DNA of 64,000 nucleotides from Thiobacillus sp. 0-1251 (GCA_001899305.1 MKWL01000002.1:62001-126000); one strand, 5' to 3'; counted from the stretch's first letter, positions 1-11,015 are shown. The notes: generated from the letters alone by a model not told the origin. Made by a program: numbers and translations.

Positions 1-773
1 GACACCTGGCTCCAGCTTGTTGCGGGAACATCCGGCCCGGTTACCGTGACGCTGCCCGAACGGGCGACCAACTTGCCGCCTTCCAGTGCCAGCGTCAGCG
101 TCTGCCCGGCATGCAGCAGTTCGGCCGTTTGGCCGGCCGTGTCCGGCTTGATCCAGAGTGAGACCATCATGCCGGCCGCCGCGCCATAGACCAGTTTCGG
201 TGTGGCAGGAATATCGAGCGTTTGCGTTCCGTCGAACTTGAGGGCCCCACCGATCGCCCCGCCCGGGGTGCGCGTGGCGGTGAAGGCACCGGATGGAATC
301 GCCGCGGCCGTGCTGTCCTGCGGCGCACCGCTGGCCTCCGCGTAATGCTGGACCAGCATGAAGCTGGGGTCGTAGACTGCTTTGCCGTCGCCAACCGCAG
401 GCGCGCCCTCGTTGCCGTAATACAGCCAGACCTGCTGCTTGTCCTTGCCGCCTTCCACCTTGGGAACCTGTACCCAGATCAGGGCCTGCTCGGCGGTGCT
501 GTCGAATTTCTCGATCTGGAAATTCAGCGGCGTCTTGTCGTCACCCGCCACGAAGCGCAGATCGGAGCCATTGGGATTCGCGCTCAGAAAGTCGAAGTTG
601 CCCGTGTGCAGGCGGATCAGTACCGGCACGTTGGTCTGCGTTTCCTTCACGCCTGCGCCCGAGTCGGCCGTATTGATCGTGAACGCCTTGCGCGCCGACC
701 AGTCGCCGTTCCACCACGCATGGGCCGGAGCGGCCGCCAACATCAACAGCAAAGGGAACAGGAATCGGATCAT
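1..773 (-). CDS. DUF2341/LamG-domain secreted protein, 3' end outside window
   Basis: The reading frame is open from an ATG at 773 to the window edge (257 codons seen), so the C-terminus is missing. It begins with a clear signal peptide (hydrophobic MIRFLFPLLLMLAAAPAHA, then WWNGDW). Residues about 20-120 match the DUF2341 pattern: WNGDWSARKAFTIN, a VLIRLHTGNFDF stretch, NGSDLRFVAGDDKTPL, and WVQVPKV followed by VWLYYGN. Residues about 175-257 look like the start of a concanavalin/LamG fold (GALKFDGTQTLDIP, MMVSLWIKP). From knowledge of the family, proteins that begin this way often carry a C-terminal MotA/TolQ/ExbB proton-channel domain and sit next to exbD and tonB genes; that part would lie left of the window and is not seen. 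It lies 126 bp after the TpsA exoprotein gene in the same direction, so a shared function in exoprotein display is inferred. Confidence 0.85.
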   Translation of the reverse strand, partial: MIRFLFPLLLMLAAAPAHAWWNGDWSARKAFTINTADSGAGVKETQTNVPVLIRLHTGNFDFLSANPNGSDLRFVAGDDKTPLNFQIEKFDSTAEQALIWVQVPKVEGGKDKQQVWLYYGNEGAPAVGDGKAVYDPSFMLVQHYAEASGAPQDSTAAAIPSGAFTATRTPGGAIGGALKFDGTQTLDIPATPKLVYGAAAGMMVSLWIKPDTAGQTAELLHAGQTLTLALEGGKLVARSGSVTVTGPDVPATSWSQV

Positions 774-899
774 GTCTCAATGTCTTCGAGATGTTTACAA
801 AGTCATTGATTGTGTATGTCGCATGTTGCATGGCCATGAACATGCAGCGCCGCGACATGAGCCGATCGGCACATGCCGGCGCCGCATCCAGGACGGTCT
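774..899 (-). other. tpsA-DUF2341 spacer with an imperfect dyad
   Basis: This 126-bp gap separates the exoprotein stop from the DUF2341 start. At 822-844 there is a dyad, CATGTT-G-CATGGCCATG-AACATG, with one bulged base. It has no T-tract on either strand, so it reads better as a protein-binding or RNA-processing site than as an intrinsic terminator. No convincing promoter was found. Confidence 0.35.
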
Positions 900-3800
900 T
901 CAGCTGCCTCCTTTCTTCTTGGCACATGCGGTATCGCCATCTGGACAGCGCCCGGCCCCCTCGCCAAAACCCAGTACCTCTACGCTGATAAGCGAAGGCT
1001 TGAAGTTGGCAAGGGCCTCCTGGACCTTTTGCATCTGTTCCGCCGAGTCCGCTGAACCATCCCGCATCGACCGGTTGGTTTCCTCAGCCGACTGGCCATT
1101 CGGAGACAGGTTGCCGAGACCGCTCAAGCCTGCGCCCAAGCCGCTGCTCGACGCGGGCGCACCGACGACATTACCGCCCACTTGGATATTCCCGCTATTC
1201 AGAACCTGCTGGGCTGCGATCAGCAGATTGCCGGAGGAACGGATGCCCGCATCGCCCGCATCCACCACACCGGATGGTGCGGCCAGCACCACATTGCCGT
1301 CGGGAATATTGGGATTGGTCTTGAGCGTTCCGATCCCGCTGCCGCTCACCGTACCCTGCACATTCAGCGTCGGGTTGCCGCTGGCATCATAGGTGACCTG
1401 GGGCGGCGGAGCAGCGGTCGCCGTCTTCTTGCCCTTGCCTGCATCCACGTTGCCCAGGGTTGACCAGAGCAGGATGTCTCCCCCGGCTACGGTGAGTACC
1501 CTGGACTGGTTCACCTGGATATCGTCCCGGGCCATCGCCAGGATATTGCCCCCGGCAAAACTCATGATGCCCAGATCGGATGGCGCCTTGTTGTCAGCCA
1601 GGCTGGGCGGCGGGTTGGCCAGTCCCACGTTGAGGCTGCCGCCCGGCATGAGCAATTGGATATCACCGGTTTGCTGGGTGCTGATACGGCTGAATACCAG
1701 ATTCACATCGCCTTGATAGGCCAGCGGAACGCCCGCGGCATCCTGGCTTGGGAACAATGTGGCAATGGCATCGTAGGCCCGGTCATAGCCCTTGCCTGCC
1801 TGCCCTTCGCTGGCGCCGATCAACAGCTCGTTATTGAGAACAAGCAGGGCCTGCTGAGCCTGAGACAAACTGGAGAAGTCCGCTGGCACCTTGTAATCGG
1901 CCAGGGCCGCGCTACCTGGCGTCAGATAGCGTGCAGCGAATCCGGCATAGTCCGGATCCCGCACGTGACCGTCGCCATCCTGTCCCAGGCCTGCTGCGAC
2001 CGAGAGCGTGGCGCCTCCGGTCGGCAAAGCCTGGTTCTTCAGATTGCCATAAGAGGAAATGCCAGCCGAGTTCCCCAGGTCGATGTTTCTCCCCGCGAAA
2101 AACTCGCCGTAGCCAGGGCCGCCAACCTGCAACTCGGCATTGTTGCTGGCCAGGCCGTTGCTGACGTTGCGTACCGAAGGCGACACGATGTCCCGCCCGG
2201 CCCGGAAACTGCTCAGGTTGCCGTCTGCATTGTTCTGCACATAGGCGATGGAACGGAAGACAATATCCCGGCCCGCATCGATGCTCGTCTGCCTGGTCGA
2301 CACGAAATAGCCTGCCAGGTCCACATCGCCCATGAGCGAATAGAGATAGGCTGAACGGGTATCGGCACCATGTAGTAGCGGGCTGGCATGCTTGGAAATG
2401 CTGGCGCTGAATTGCTGGTATTGGTCCAACCCCACGGTGCTGGTACCGGCATTCAGAGCACCGGGAATCAGGGCCGGATCGAAATCGCTCAGATACACTT
2501 CGCTACCCTGCTCCAGCGTGATCCCTTTTTGGGCCAGAAGCTGAAGATTGCCCTGGGCATCCGGAAACAGAACCATGTTATTGGCGATGGCAATACCGCC
2601 CGACAGGGCTGCAGCCTCCACTTGACCCGGATAGCCGGACAAGGCCGTAACGCCGCCTGCCGTAAAAGTGGGGAAGAAGGCATTCTTCAGTAACGTGAGG
2701 TTGCTGTTGTTGTTGTCGAACCTGACGTCACCGACCAGGGATTGCACGCCGACCTTGCTGCCCGGTGCGTAATCGTAAAAATACGGCGTACCACTGAAGC
2801 CAGTGCGGTAAAGCGCCGTCGGATCGAAGACCGAAGCAATCGTCACATTGCCGTGCGCCGACACGTCGTATCCGCCCTGCTCCAGCGCCAGATAGGGGTA
2901 GATCGGCACGCCACTGACCGTACGCCCTTCGCGGATCGCCCCGCCGGACTGAATCCGGCCCTGGCCGCTGCCCACCTGGAACACGCCACCCCGGATATCT
3001 CCGCCGGCAACGACCGTCAGGTCGCCCCCGCCGCGGACATCCATCGCACCGGAGGTCGTGCTGGTCTTGCCGCTGACGGGAACGACCGCTCCCAAATTGA
3101 CAATGTCGCCGCCGGCGGCAATCCGTACATTACCGCCGCCCAGTGCGCCGACCCCCTGTCTGAAGGCCGAAAAATCAGGCCACCAGAAGCTGGATCCGGC
3201 ATTCACCTTGCGTGCCAGCCAATCGGTGATCAGTTGCTGCTGATTCTTGTTGGACGTGCCGCTGACTTCCGCCGTGACATCGCCGCCGACCTGGATGGCA
3301 AGATCGCCGCCGCGATCGGGGAAAACCGCCTTGGGCGTGCCGGACGGAATGGCATATCCCGTCGTGTCGCCCGGCACGCCTGCCGTGTAAATCACCGCCA
3401 CCTGGGTGGCTGAAGTCGATTTGAGCGTCAGATCTCCGCCGACGGCGATATCGACATCGCCCGTGCCGGTCCGCACCATCTTGCCCGCGGCCAGGGTGAA
3501 GTTGCCTTTCCCGGCCAGATCCGTTTTGTCGCGCACCGCCAGCGGATTACTGCTGCCGGCATCCGCCCCGGAGGCCAAACGATACGACCAGCTGTCACCA
3601 CTATTCTGGGTGGCACTGGCGGCGGTCCCGTTGAATCCGTCGCTGATGCTGCCGTTCAGGATGAGATCGCCCGCGGCGCGCAAGGTCAACACACCCGACT
3701 CACCCGCAACATGCAGTGCCTGCAGTCCCAGATCGCCATTCAGCGTCAGGTCGCCAGTGCTATCCACCTCCACACCCGGCCGCACATGGAATGCCGGATC

Positions 3801-6800
3801 GCTGGTCTTGCCGAGGCGAGCAGCGATCGTTGCGGCATTGGCCATGAAGGCATTGGCATCGTTGTAGATGGCGCTATTCACCGCAATATCGCTGGCGCCC
3901 AGGCTGTTCTGAGCATACGACTTGAAGCCTTCGGCCACGACCTCGTCTGCGCCAACGATGGCGCCATCCAGGCGGGCAATCGCCATATCTGTTCCGGCGC
4001 TGTTCCGCGGCGCCCGCAAGACCACGTTGCCGCCTTGCGCGTAGCTGCCGAGAGCGGAAACGTCGAGGGTGCTGCCGGATTGGATGTCGATATGGCCGCC
4101 CACAGTGCCTAGCGTCACCTTGCCACCATCGCCGCTGGACCCGGCATACTGGGCCTCGGAACGCGTGGCGTAAGCGTTCAATTGCGCACCGGACAACAGG
4201 GTGACATCGCCCGCTGCATAGGCCTGCACGTTTCCACCTCGGGCACCGGTGCTGTCGATGACTCCCGCCAGACGGATATCGCCCTGGTCGGAAACCAGCA
4301 AGACATCATGGGAAGTCAGCACATCACCAGCGGCCATGGCGATACTGCCCGCAGTGCCGCTCCCACGCAGTCGCACACTCACGGATTCGGAAAACTTGCC
4401 GGTACCCAGTTTGGACAGCAGGCCGGAAAAATCACCCAGGCCCGCCAGATCCAGCGCGAATCGCCCACCCACGGCGCCATGGGCCGTCTCCGCGCCCCCA
4501 TCCAGATCGCCATCCAGTTTCGCCGTTCCGTCGATGGCCCGAATGGTCAGACTACCGGCATCGCCTTCGCCTGCGCCCGCCACGCTCACACGGGCACCGT
4601 TATCGAGCGCCACATTGCCATGGGACGCGCGCAGTTCGATCTGTCCGCCGTCGGCGTAAGCCATCTCGGTGCCAAAGGCTTTGGCATACCCCGCGGCATT
4701 CACTTGCGCACCATTCGCCAGTACCAGATTGTCGGCCCCGGCCGCCCCGCCTGTCGCCTCGATATCGATATGGCCGGCCAACGCGTCGATTTGAGTGTCC
4801 ACATAGACCGTGTCGCCCTCCAAACCCAAACGTCCCCCCAGCGTATCGGCTAGCGCGGCCGGATTTGGCGTGGCCGATCGGACCACATTCAGAGCGGCAT
4901 TGCTCTGGATGTCATAAACCGTACCGGTGTCCGCGACCAGATGAGGCGTTTCCAGTGTCAGGTTGCCCGAGGCATCCATCTGTCCCTTCCCGCTCGTCAT
5001 GATTTCGTCGCTGGCAGCCAGGGTATAGGCACGACCGCCCTGCAAGGCAACCTGGCCGTCACCCAGAGTGATACGCCCCGTCCCCTTTGCCACGGTGCCT
5101 GCCGCATCTACATAACGCTCGGCCCGCAAGCTCAGACTGCCAGACATCGGGGCCGCGCTGCCCGAATACGGTCCGGACGTATTACCCAGGGCAAGGCTAT
5201 TGGCCTGGAACACCACATCCTCGTCCGTATGGACGACCAGCGCCGGCGCATCCAAGGTTAGGCCGGCCGGTGCCGTGGCGCCCTCGGTCAGATCCACGCT
5301 GGCGCCATCATAGAAATCCATGGTGCTATAGGTACGCAGACGCAGATCCCTGGCTTGCCGAAGCTGGGCCAGCAGGCCGGATGTGACCTTCAAGCCGTCC
5401 TGGCCGACCGGCACGGCACCGAAACTGACCCGGCTGCTGGCTACACTGATCGCCGGGCTGTTGAAGACTGCCGTACCGGCGATCAGGTTATCCCGGGTGG
5501 CATCCAGCAAAATGGAATCACCCGTCAGTTCCACCCCTTCATGCAGAGTAAGCGTTCCGGCCGAACCAGCCGTGGCGCCACGGGACAAGATAGGCAGGCT
5601 GCTCTGGGCAACGCGCAGGAACGCACCGTCGCCATTCAGGGTGATTTCGTCCGGCGCGCCCGTCAACTCACCTTGACTTTCGATATAGCCGTCACGGCCA
5701 TCGCCCATCCCTGAGCCCAGGGTCAAGGCGTCACGGGAAGCGAGCATGACTTCGCCCGCCTTCAAGGCATGGCCTGCACTGTTGAGCAGGCGCACGTCGG
5801 CCGCCTTCACATCGATGTCATAGCCGGATGCGGACACGGAACGGGTGCCGCCGATCAGCAGGCTTTCGACATTGAAGCTGTTCAACATCTCAGCAGACAA
5901 GCCCAGATAACCGTTGGGAACACCTGCAACATCATCGACGATGGCAATGGCGCTGGATGCGATATCCAGCATGCCGCCTCGCCCGCCCGCGCCCACATCG
6001 AATCGGGGCGCGGCATTCATGGCCAGCTGGGTTGCCCGCAACGATAGCAGGCCCGCATCTTCCGGCAGCCTCGGCCGGGTATCGCCGGTAGCCTGAGCAG
6101 CCTGGGTGAAGAAAGTATTGGCATGACTCTCGATGAAGCTGGAATACGTGCGCACCACGTCACCGGACGCCACCAGATACCCCTGACTGCGGCCGGCGGC
6201 GATATCGGTCCCGTTCACCAAGGTACGGCCCGCCACCAGTGCGGCGCCATCCGCCAGCGCCCGGTTCTGGCGCGGCAACATGTCCTGATATCCGGAAACG
6301 GCCTTGACCAGATAGGCACCTGGCATCAGCGCATAGTGGGCGGGAAGCAGGGTATACACCCCGGCATTCAATCCCCCGCCGCCGCTGAGATAGACGCTCG
6401 CGCCCGCTTGCAGCGTGCTATCCGAATTTTGTATGTCCCGTGGTGCATAGCCAGCGCCATAGCCGGGAATCACGGCATACACGCCCGGCTCGGCCAGGAT
6501 GTCGCGGGAACCGCCTGGCCCCGGCAGGAACTCGTAGGCATAGAGATCGCCGCCGCCGCTGAGATCGAGGCCAGCCGTGGCACAAACCTGGATGTCAGGC
6601 GCATCCAGGCTAATGGACTTTTCCGGTGGCGCATCCAGAATCAGCGTGTAGTTGTCGAGTTGATACACCCATTCGCTGCCGTCGCTCGTGGTCTGCCCCA
6701 AGGGCAGCAAGGCGCCCGCCGCCGATACGGAAGTCAAACTGCCATCGCCCAGCCGGATTGTGTTGCTGGCCGTCAGGGAAAGACTCCCCAACGGCGCGCG

Positions 6801-9800
6801 CAGCACGCCATTCTGGAAAATATTGGCTGCATTCACGCTCAGGCGGCCTCCCGCCGACAAAGGGAGCAGTGCAGCATGGCCGTTACCGGTGAAGGTCACA
6901 TCCCCCGGCGTGCTCACTCTGAATGTGGAAAGCGTCGTGGGGTAGGCTTGCGCACTCTTGAAGACCAGATTGCCGGCCGCACTCAGACTGCCGGTATAGG
7001 TCGGACTCCCGCTGACGGCCACCGCATTGAAGCGAATATCCTGGTCAGCCACGAATGCGGCAGACTGGAAACCTTGCAGGGCGAAGTTCCCCTCCAGATC
7101 CAGCATCTTGGCCGCCACATCGAGATGTGCCGTTCCGCCCGAGGCAGTCGGGACATTCGTCTGGAACAGGGAATCCAGATTGCCCGCGCGTATGTAGGCC
7201 GCACTCAGACTCACATCCCCGGCACCTCCCATCAGCACCGGCGCGTCCAGGACGATCTGCCGCTTCACGCCGAGATTGACCGGGCCGTCGAAGGCAATCT
7301 GGTTCTCGCTCTTGAAGGCGACGCTATCGAAGCCGCCGCTGACCAGTCCACCCACGGGAATATAGGCCTTGCTGCCATACACCGCATGATCGATGGAGGT
7401 TCCCGGCGTCAAACCGGCCGGTACATGATCACCGGTCTGCGACAGGATCATTTGGCGATCTCCATAAAGGGTCGGATAGCCCCTGCCGGGCGTACCGGCG
7501 TTCCGGTCCTTCCAGATTGCGGCACTAAAGCGCCCGCCCGCCGCGCCAGCACCGCCTGACTTGCCTACCATGACTCCGTCATCGAGCAGGATGCCTTCCG
7601 TGGCCGTGATGACCACGCTGCCAGCGTCGCTCGCCACTTCCGTGGCCTTCACGGTCGTGGCATTACCCACCTCTGTGACCAGGTCCAGCGTCGCCTTGGC
7701 ACCCGACACGTCCAAGGTCGCCTGGCCGTCCGTCCGCGCCTGGATCACCACATTACCCGCGCCCGCGTAATTCTTGCCATCCAGCGTTCCCGTACCCGCG
7801 GACAGGCTGATGGTGCCGCCCTGGAGCACCTCGCCTTCCCGCAGGCCCGTCGTGCTCGGAAGCTGCTTGGCGATACCCGATACATCCAGACGAGCATGGC
7901 TGCCCACCCAGATGGCGCGGTTGTCCCGATACCAGTCCCCTACCTGGGCAAGGGCCAGCGAGATGGACCCCGCTACGGCAGTCAGACTGCCGTCGACCGT
8001 CAGCAGGTTGCCCGCGCTCAGATCGATACTTCCCTGCGGGCCGACATCGATGACGGCCCCTGTTCCCACGGCAAGCTGACCGAACTGCACCCCGCCCGAG
8101 CTGGCGAAGTTGTTGCCGCTCTTCAAGGCAAGTTTCATGGGCGCGCGCAACTGCCAGGGCAATACGACCTCATTGGCCAGATCCTTCACGTTGCTGCCAG
8201 AGGATTGGGCCAGCGCCGAATTCTTCAACTGCCATCCTGCGTAATCGGGCCGGATGATGGTGTTGGCGGCGACGGTCAGCGCGTCATAGCCCTCGACGCT
8301 GTAATCCGTGAACCCGCCCCGGGTAAAGATGCCGGGATCCAGGACCAGCGTTTCCGCCCCCCACCCGGCGGGTAACGGCGTCCCGCTGTTGCCGATCAAC
8401 GCCTTGGCGGCGCGGATCTTCAAGGAACCGCCTTTGCCTAGGGCATAACTGCGCAACTCGCTGCCCAGCGTGATCCGATTGGATGCCGTCTGGGATGCAT
8501 CCAGGGATTTGACCGCCAGGCTGATGCTGCCGGCATTTCCTTTTTCCACCGAACCGTCCTGTTTCACCCAGGCACCACCGCTGACGTCGAGCACGCTTCC
8601 CGTCGCCAGATCGAGATCGCCATAAGCTTCGATGGAAATGGAGCCGGCATCTGCCTGAGCCGCCGCAGACCGGTCGGCATCCGGCAAGGAATCATTGGTC
8701 CAGGTCCCGGCTGCCGAAATCAGCGTATGGGCACCCAGCGTGACATCTCCATCCAGACTGCTGAAAGGCTGGAAGGTCTTGAGCGTAATGGCCCCCCCTG
8801 GCGTGATGAGATTGCCCTGCACGTCGATGCGTTTGGTGCTGCCGAGATACAGGCTGCCGCCGGACTGCGTCGCCAGGGTCGTGCCGGCAGGCACGGTAAT
8901 CGTGCCATTGCTGTAGACCGCCAGGCGATCGAAACCCGCGTCGAGCAGATCCGTGGAAATCCAGACGTTCCCGTCCGTACCTGGCGTGCCGCCGGAATAG
9001 AAAGTAATGCCCGGTAGCTTAAAGTCGTATTCTTTCTGGCCGTCGAGCGCCACCTGATAGCTGGTATCGCCCAGAATCAGTTGGCTGCCCCGGGGGCGGC
9101 TGGCGGCATCCCGCTGATAGGGGCCGGCCGTCGTAGCGCCATGCAGTACACCCGCCGGCAGGCTCAGGTCATGGGCCACGATCTGGACCGTCCCCGCATC
9201 CTTTCCCTCCACATAACCGGCCTCAAACTTGCCCATGGCCTTGATGCTTTGGTCGTCCAGCCACTTGTCGCCGCTGATCAGTTTTTCGTTGGCGAACCCC
9301 ACGTAGACTTCGTCGACCGGTGCCTCGCTGATGTCATACGTCTTACCGCTCTGGGCGACCAGCTGGCTGGTGTAGACATACCCGTCCCGGTAGCGGATGG
9401 AACCGCCGCTGACATCGATGCTGGCTCCGGACCGGATGACGACATCCCCTTCGGACTGCAGCTTGACGTTACCGCCGGTCGTGAGGCGCTCCTTCGCGGT
9501 GCGGGCGATCTGGTTTTTATAACCGGAGAGATCGGCCAGCGGAATCCGGCCATTCTCGTCCAGATCGCGTATGTCCACCGCCACGGTCTTGCCGCGCAGG
9601 AAACCATCCCGTTGCAATGGCGCATCCTTCAACTCGTCACCTCGCAACTGGACCTGCAGTACATTGCGCTCCATGGCCAGTTCCACATCGCTCATGCCGG
9701 ATACGTCGATACGACTGCCCGCTTGCATCTCGATTCGAGTACCGGTCTTGGCAGCGGTGTTCGCGGGAGGATTCGGATACGACTTGAGATTGTCGGGAAG

Positions 9801-11015
9801 CGCCGTGCTGGTGTAATCGCCAATGCCTGTGCTGGTGCCGTCCAGCCTGCGTGCCGAAAGCGTCACGTCACCACCGGGCGCGCGGATCAGGGCACCGGAT
9901 GTGCCGTCGCCTTCCATGACGATATTCTGTGCCAGCGCATTCACCTTCGAGACGTTCATGTTGGCGCTGTCGACGATGGTTTGCGTATCGTCGTCGTCCG
10001 GCAATACCTCGGTCACACTCTTCGCACCCAGCACCAGCGTGCCACCTCGGGTGACAGGATAGGGATTGGACAGCGAAGCATTGAACTGGGCCGTATCGCC
10101 CGCCATGAGATACACGGAACCGTTGGCGCTGACCGACGTCGTGGCGGTGATCCGTCCCTTCTGGTTCACCGCCAGGCCTGCTAGGGTGACGTTGCCCCGC
10201 TCGGCGATCAGCTGGCCCAGGTCCAGGTTGCTCGCCGTGCTCGTTCCTGGCGCCACCGCGCCGGTACCCGGATTGTCCACGGCCACCAGCAGACCACGCA
10301 GATTGGCATCCCCCGAAGGAGCCAGGTAAACCTTCGAACCTGCCGCCAGCAGGATTTGGCCGTCTGGCGTATGGATCAAGCCGTTGTTCTCCACCGTGGG
10401 TGCGAACAGCATGACACTGCCGCCACTGCCGGTGGTGAGCGTGGCGCCCGCTTCCACCCGAACGAAACCAGCGACGGTCGCCCCGCTAAAGGGCGCGAAT
10501 TGGGGGTTGCTGTTCAGGTTGGCGATGAGGCCATTGAGATAGACGTTGTCGTTGATGTCCAGGCTTGATGCGACCAATGAACGCGTGTCCACCTGGGCGC
10601 CGGCCGCGAACAGAATACCGTTCTGGTTCAGCAGGAATATCTGGCCATTGGCGCTCAACTGTCCTTGTATCGTGGTGGGATTCGCATCCCAGATCCGGTT
10701 CAAAGAACTGGCTGCCGCATTCGGCTGGACGAACTGCACGCTGTTCCCTGCCCCGATGTTGAAGCCTGCCCAGTTGAAGATGGCCTTGCCGGTGTTCTGC
10801 TGGATGACCATATGACTGCCGTTCGGCGTCACGGACAGGCTACCGCTGCCTTGACCAATCCACGGCGTCGGATTGGGATTGGTACCGCACGTCCCTCCGG
10901 CGCAAGGGACAGGTAGCGTCCCCGCCGCCTGCACCAGAGGGGGGGCGATGCCGACCCACACCGACATTCCGTAGGCGGCGAAACGATGCAATGGCGTTCT
11001 CTGCTTAGAATTCAT
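900..11015 (-). CDS. Two-partner secretion exoprotein (TpsA, filamentous haemagglutinin family), 3371 aa
   Basis: Large secreted protein exported across the outer membrane by the TpsB encoded just upstream. Residues 1-31 form a signal peptide ending VQA-AG. The TPS domain follows at about 45-180, with the typical pattern GSGSLSVTPNGSHMVIQQ, FNWAGFNIG, SLNRIWDANPTTIQGQL and NQNGILFAAGAQVDTRSLVA. The rest is a low-complexity beta-helix-like array of short repeats rich in G, A, S, D and N (motifs such as LTLRAAGDLILNGS and GGDLTVVAGGDI). The last about 30 residues hold VEVLGFGEG, a conserved C-terminal motif of large FHA-family proteins, then a cysteine pair at 3357 and 3364 in a basic tail (CPDGDTAC, AKKK). 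Another pair sits at 38 and 43 (CAGGTC). On reading I found only one other cysteine, near residue 1478. The start ATG at 11015 has AAGG seven bases upstream and overlaps the tpsB stop by 11 bp, implying coupled translation. Likely role is adhesion, aggregation or biofilm; the ligand cannot be told. Confidence 0.93.
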   Translation of the reverse strand: MNSKQRTPLHRFAAYGMSVWVGIAPPLVQAAGTLPVPCAGGTCGTNPNPTPWIGQGSGSLSVTPNGSHMVIQQNTGKAIFNWAGFNIGAGNSVQFVQPNAAASSLNRIWDANPTTIQGQLSANGQIFLLNQNGILFAAGAQVDTRSLVASSLDINDNVYLNGLIANLNSNPQFAPFSGATVAGFVRVEAGATLTTGSGGSVMLFAPTVENNGLIHTPDGQILLAAGSKVYLAPSGDANLRGLLVAVDNPGTGAVAPGTSTASNLDLGQLIAERGNVTLAGLAVNQKGRITATTSVSANGSVYLMAGDTAQFNASLSNPYPVTRGGTLVLGAKSVTEVLPDDDDTQTIVDSANMNVSKVNALAQNIVMEGDGTSGALIRAPGGDVTLSARRLDGTSTGIGDYTSTALPDNLKSYPNPPANTAAKTGTRIEMQAGSRIDVSGMSDVELAMERNVLQVQLRGDELKDAPLQRDGFLRGKTVAVDIRDLDENGRIPLADLSGYKNQIARTAKERLTTGGNVKLQSEGDVVIRSGASIDVSGGSIRYRDGYVYTSQLVAQSGKTYDISEAPVDEVYVGFANEKLISGDKWLDDQSIKAMGKFEAGYVEGKDAGTVQIVAHDLSLPAGVLHGATTAGPYQRDAASRPRGSQLILGDTSYQVALDGQKEYDFKLPGITFYSGGTPGTDGNVWISTDLLDAGFDRLAVYSNGTITVPAGTTLATQSGGSLYLGSTKRIDVQGNLITPGGAITLKTFQPFSSLDGDVTLGAHTLISAAGTWTNDSLPDADRSAAAQADAGSISIEAYGDLDLATGSVLDVSGGAWVKQDGSVEKGNAGSISLAVKSLDASQTASNRITLGSELRSYALGKGGSLKIRAAKALIGNSGTPLPAGWGAETLVLDPGIFTRGGFTDYSVEGYDALTVAANTIIRPDYAGWQLKNSALAQSSGSNVKDLANEVVLPWQLRAPMKLALKSGNNFASSGGVQFGQLAVGTGAVIDVGPQGSIDLSAGNLLTVDGSLTAVAGSISLALAQVGDWYRDNRAIWVGSHARLDVSGIAKQLPSTTGLREGEVLQGGTISLSAGTGTLDGKNYAGAGNVVIQARTDGQATLDVSGAKATLDLVTEVGNATTVKATEVASDAGSVVITATEGILLDDGVMVGKSGGAGAAGGRFSAAIWKDRNAGTPGRGYPTLYGDRQMILSQTGDHVPAGLTPGTSIDHAVYGSKAYIPVGGLVSGGFDSVAFKSENQIAFDGPVNLGVKRQIVLDAPVLMGGAGDVSLSAAYIRAGNLDSLFQTNVPTASGGTAHLDVAAKMLDLEGNFALQGFQSAAFVADQDIRFNAVAVSGSPTYTGSLSAAGNLVFKSAQAYPTTLSTFRVSTPGDVTFTGNGHAALLPLSAGGRLSVNAANIFQNGVLRAPLGSLSLTASNTIRLGDGSLTSVSAAGALLPLGQTTSDGSEWVYQLDNYTLILDAPPEKSISLDAPDIQVCATAGLDLSGGGDLYAYEFLPGPGGSRDILAEPGVYAVIPGYGAGYAPRDIQNSDSTLQAGASVYLSGGGGLNAGVYTLLPAHYALMPGAYLVKAVSGYQDMLPRQNRALADGAALVAGRTLVNGTDIAAGRSQGYLVASGDVVRTYSSFIESHANTFFTQAAQATGDTRPRLPEDAGLLSLRATQLAMNAAPRFDVGAGGRGGMLDIASSAIAIVDDVAGVPNGYLGLSAEMLNSFNVESLLIGGTRSVSASGYDIDVKAADVRLLNSAGHALKAGEVMLASRDALTLGSGMGDGRDGYIESQGELTGAPDEITLNGDGAFLRVAQSSLPILSRGATAGSAGTLTLHEGVELTGDSILLDATRDNLIAGTAVFNSPAISVASSRVSFGAVPVGQDGLKVTSGLLAQLRQARDLRLRTYSTMDFYDGASVDLTEGATAPAGLTLDAPALVVHTDEDVVFQANSLALGNTSGPYSGSAAPMSGSLSLRAERYVDAAGTVAKGTGRITLGDGQVALQGGRAYTLAASDEIMTSGKGQMDASGNLTLETPHLVADTGTVYDIQSNAALNVVRSATPNPAALADTLGGRLGLEGDTVYVDTQIDALAGHIDIEATGGAAGADNLVLANGAQVNAAGYAKAFGTEMAYADGGQIELRASHGNVALDNGARVSVAGAGEGDAGSLTIRAIDGTAKLDGDLDGGAETAHGAVGGRFALDLAGLGDFSGLLSKLGTGKFSESVSVRLRGSGTAGSIAMAAGDVLTSHDVLLVSDQGDIRLAGVIDSTGARGGNVQAYAAGDVTLLSGAQLNAYATRSEAQYAGSSGDGGKVTLGTVGGHIDIQSGSTLDVSALGSYAQGGNVVLRAPRNSAGTDMAIARLDGAIVGADEVVAEGFKSYAQNSLGASDIAVNSAIYNDANAFMANAATIAARLGKTSDPAFHVRPGVEVDSTGDLTLNGDLGLQALHVAGESGVLTLRAAGDLILNGSISDGFNGTAASATQNSGDSWSYRLASGADAGSSNPLAVRDKTDLAGKGNFTLAAGKMVRTGTGDVDIAVGGDLTLKSTSATQVAVIYTAGVPGDTTGYAIPSGTPKAVFPDRGGDLAIQVGGDVTAEVSGTSNKNQQQLITDWLARKVNAGSSFWWPDFSAFRQGVGALGGGNVRIAAGGDIVNLGAVVPVSGKTSTTSGAMDVRGGGDLTVVAGGDIRGGVFQVGSGQGRIQSGGAIREGRTVSGVPIYPYLALEQGGYDVSAHGNVTIASVFDPTALYRTGFSGTPYFYDYAPGSKVGVQSLVGDVRFDNNNSNLTLLKNAFFPTFTAGGVTALSGYPGQVEAAALSGGIAIANNMVLFPDAQGNLQLLAQKGITLEQGSEVYLSDFDPALIPGALNAGTSTVGLDQYQQFSASISKHASPLLHGADTRSAYLYSLMGDVDLAGYFVSTRQTSIDAGRDIVFRSIAYVQNNADGNLSSFRAGRDIVSPSVRNVSNGLASNNAELQVGGPGYGEFFAGRNIDLGNSAGISSYGNLKNQALPTGGATLSVAAGLGQDGDGHVRDPDYAGFAARYLTPGSAALADYKVPADFSSLSQAQQALLVLNNELLIGASEGQAGKGYDRAYDAIATLFPSQDAAGVPLAYQGDVNLVFSRISTQQTGDIQLLMPGGSLNVGLANPPPSLADNKAPSDLGIMSFAGGNILAMARDDIQVNQSRVLTVAGGDILLWSTLGNVDAGKGKKTATAAPPPQVTYDASGNPTLNVQGTVSGSGIGTLKTNPNIPDGNVVLAAPSGVVDAGDAGIRSSGNLLIAAQQVLNSGNIQVGGNVVGAPASSSGLGAGLSGLGNLSPNGQSAEETNRSMRDGSADSAEQMQKVQEALANFKPSLISVEVLGFGEGAGRCPDGDTACAKKKGGS

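Noticed and set aside
900-10800. Many plus-strand open frames opposite tpsA
   Set aside because: The exoprotein frame is continuous over 10 kb with TPS domain and repeats; opposite frames come from its repetitive GC-rich sequence.
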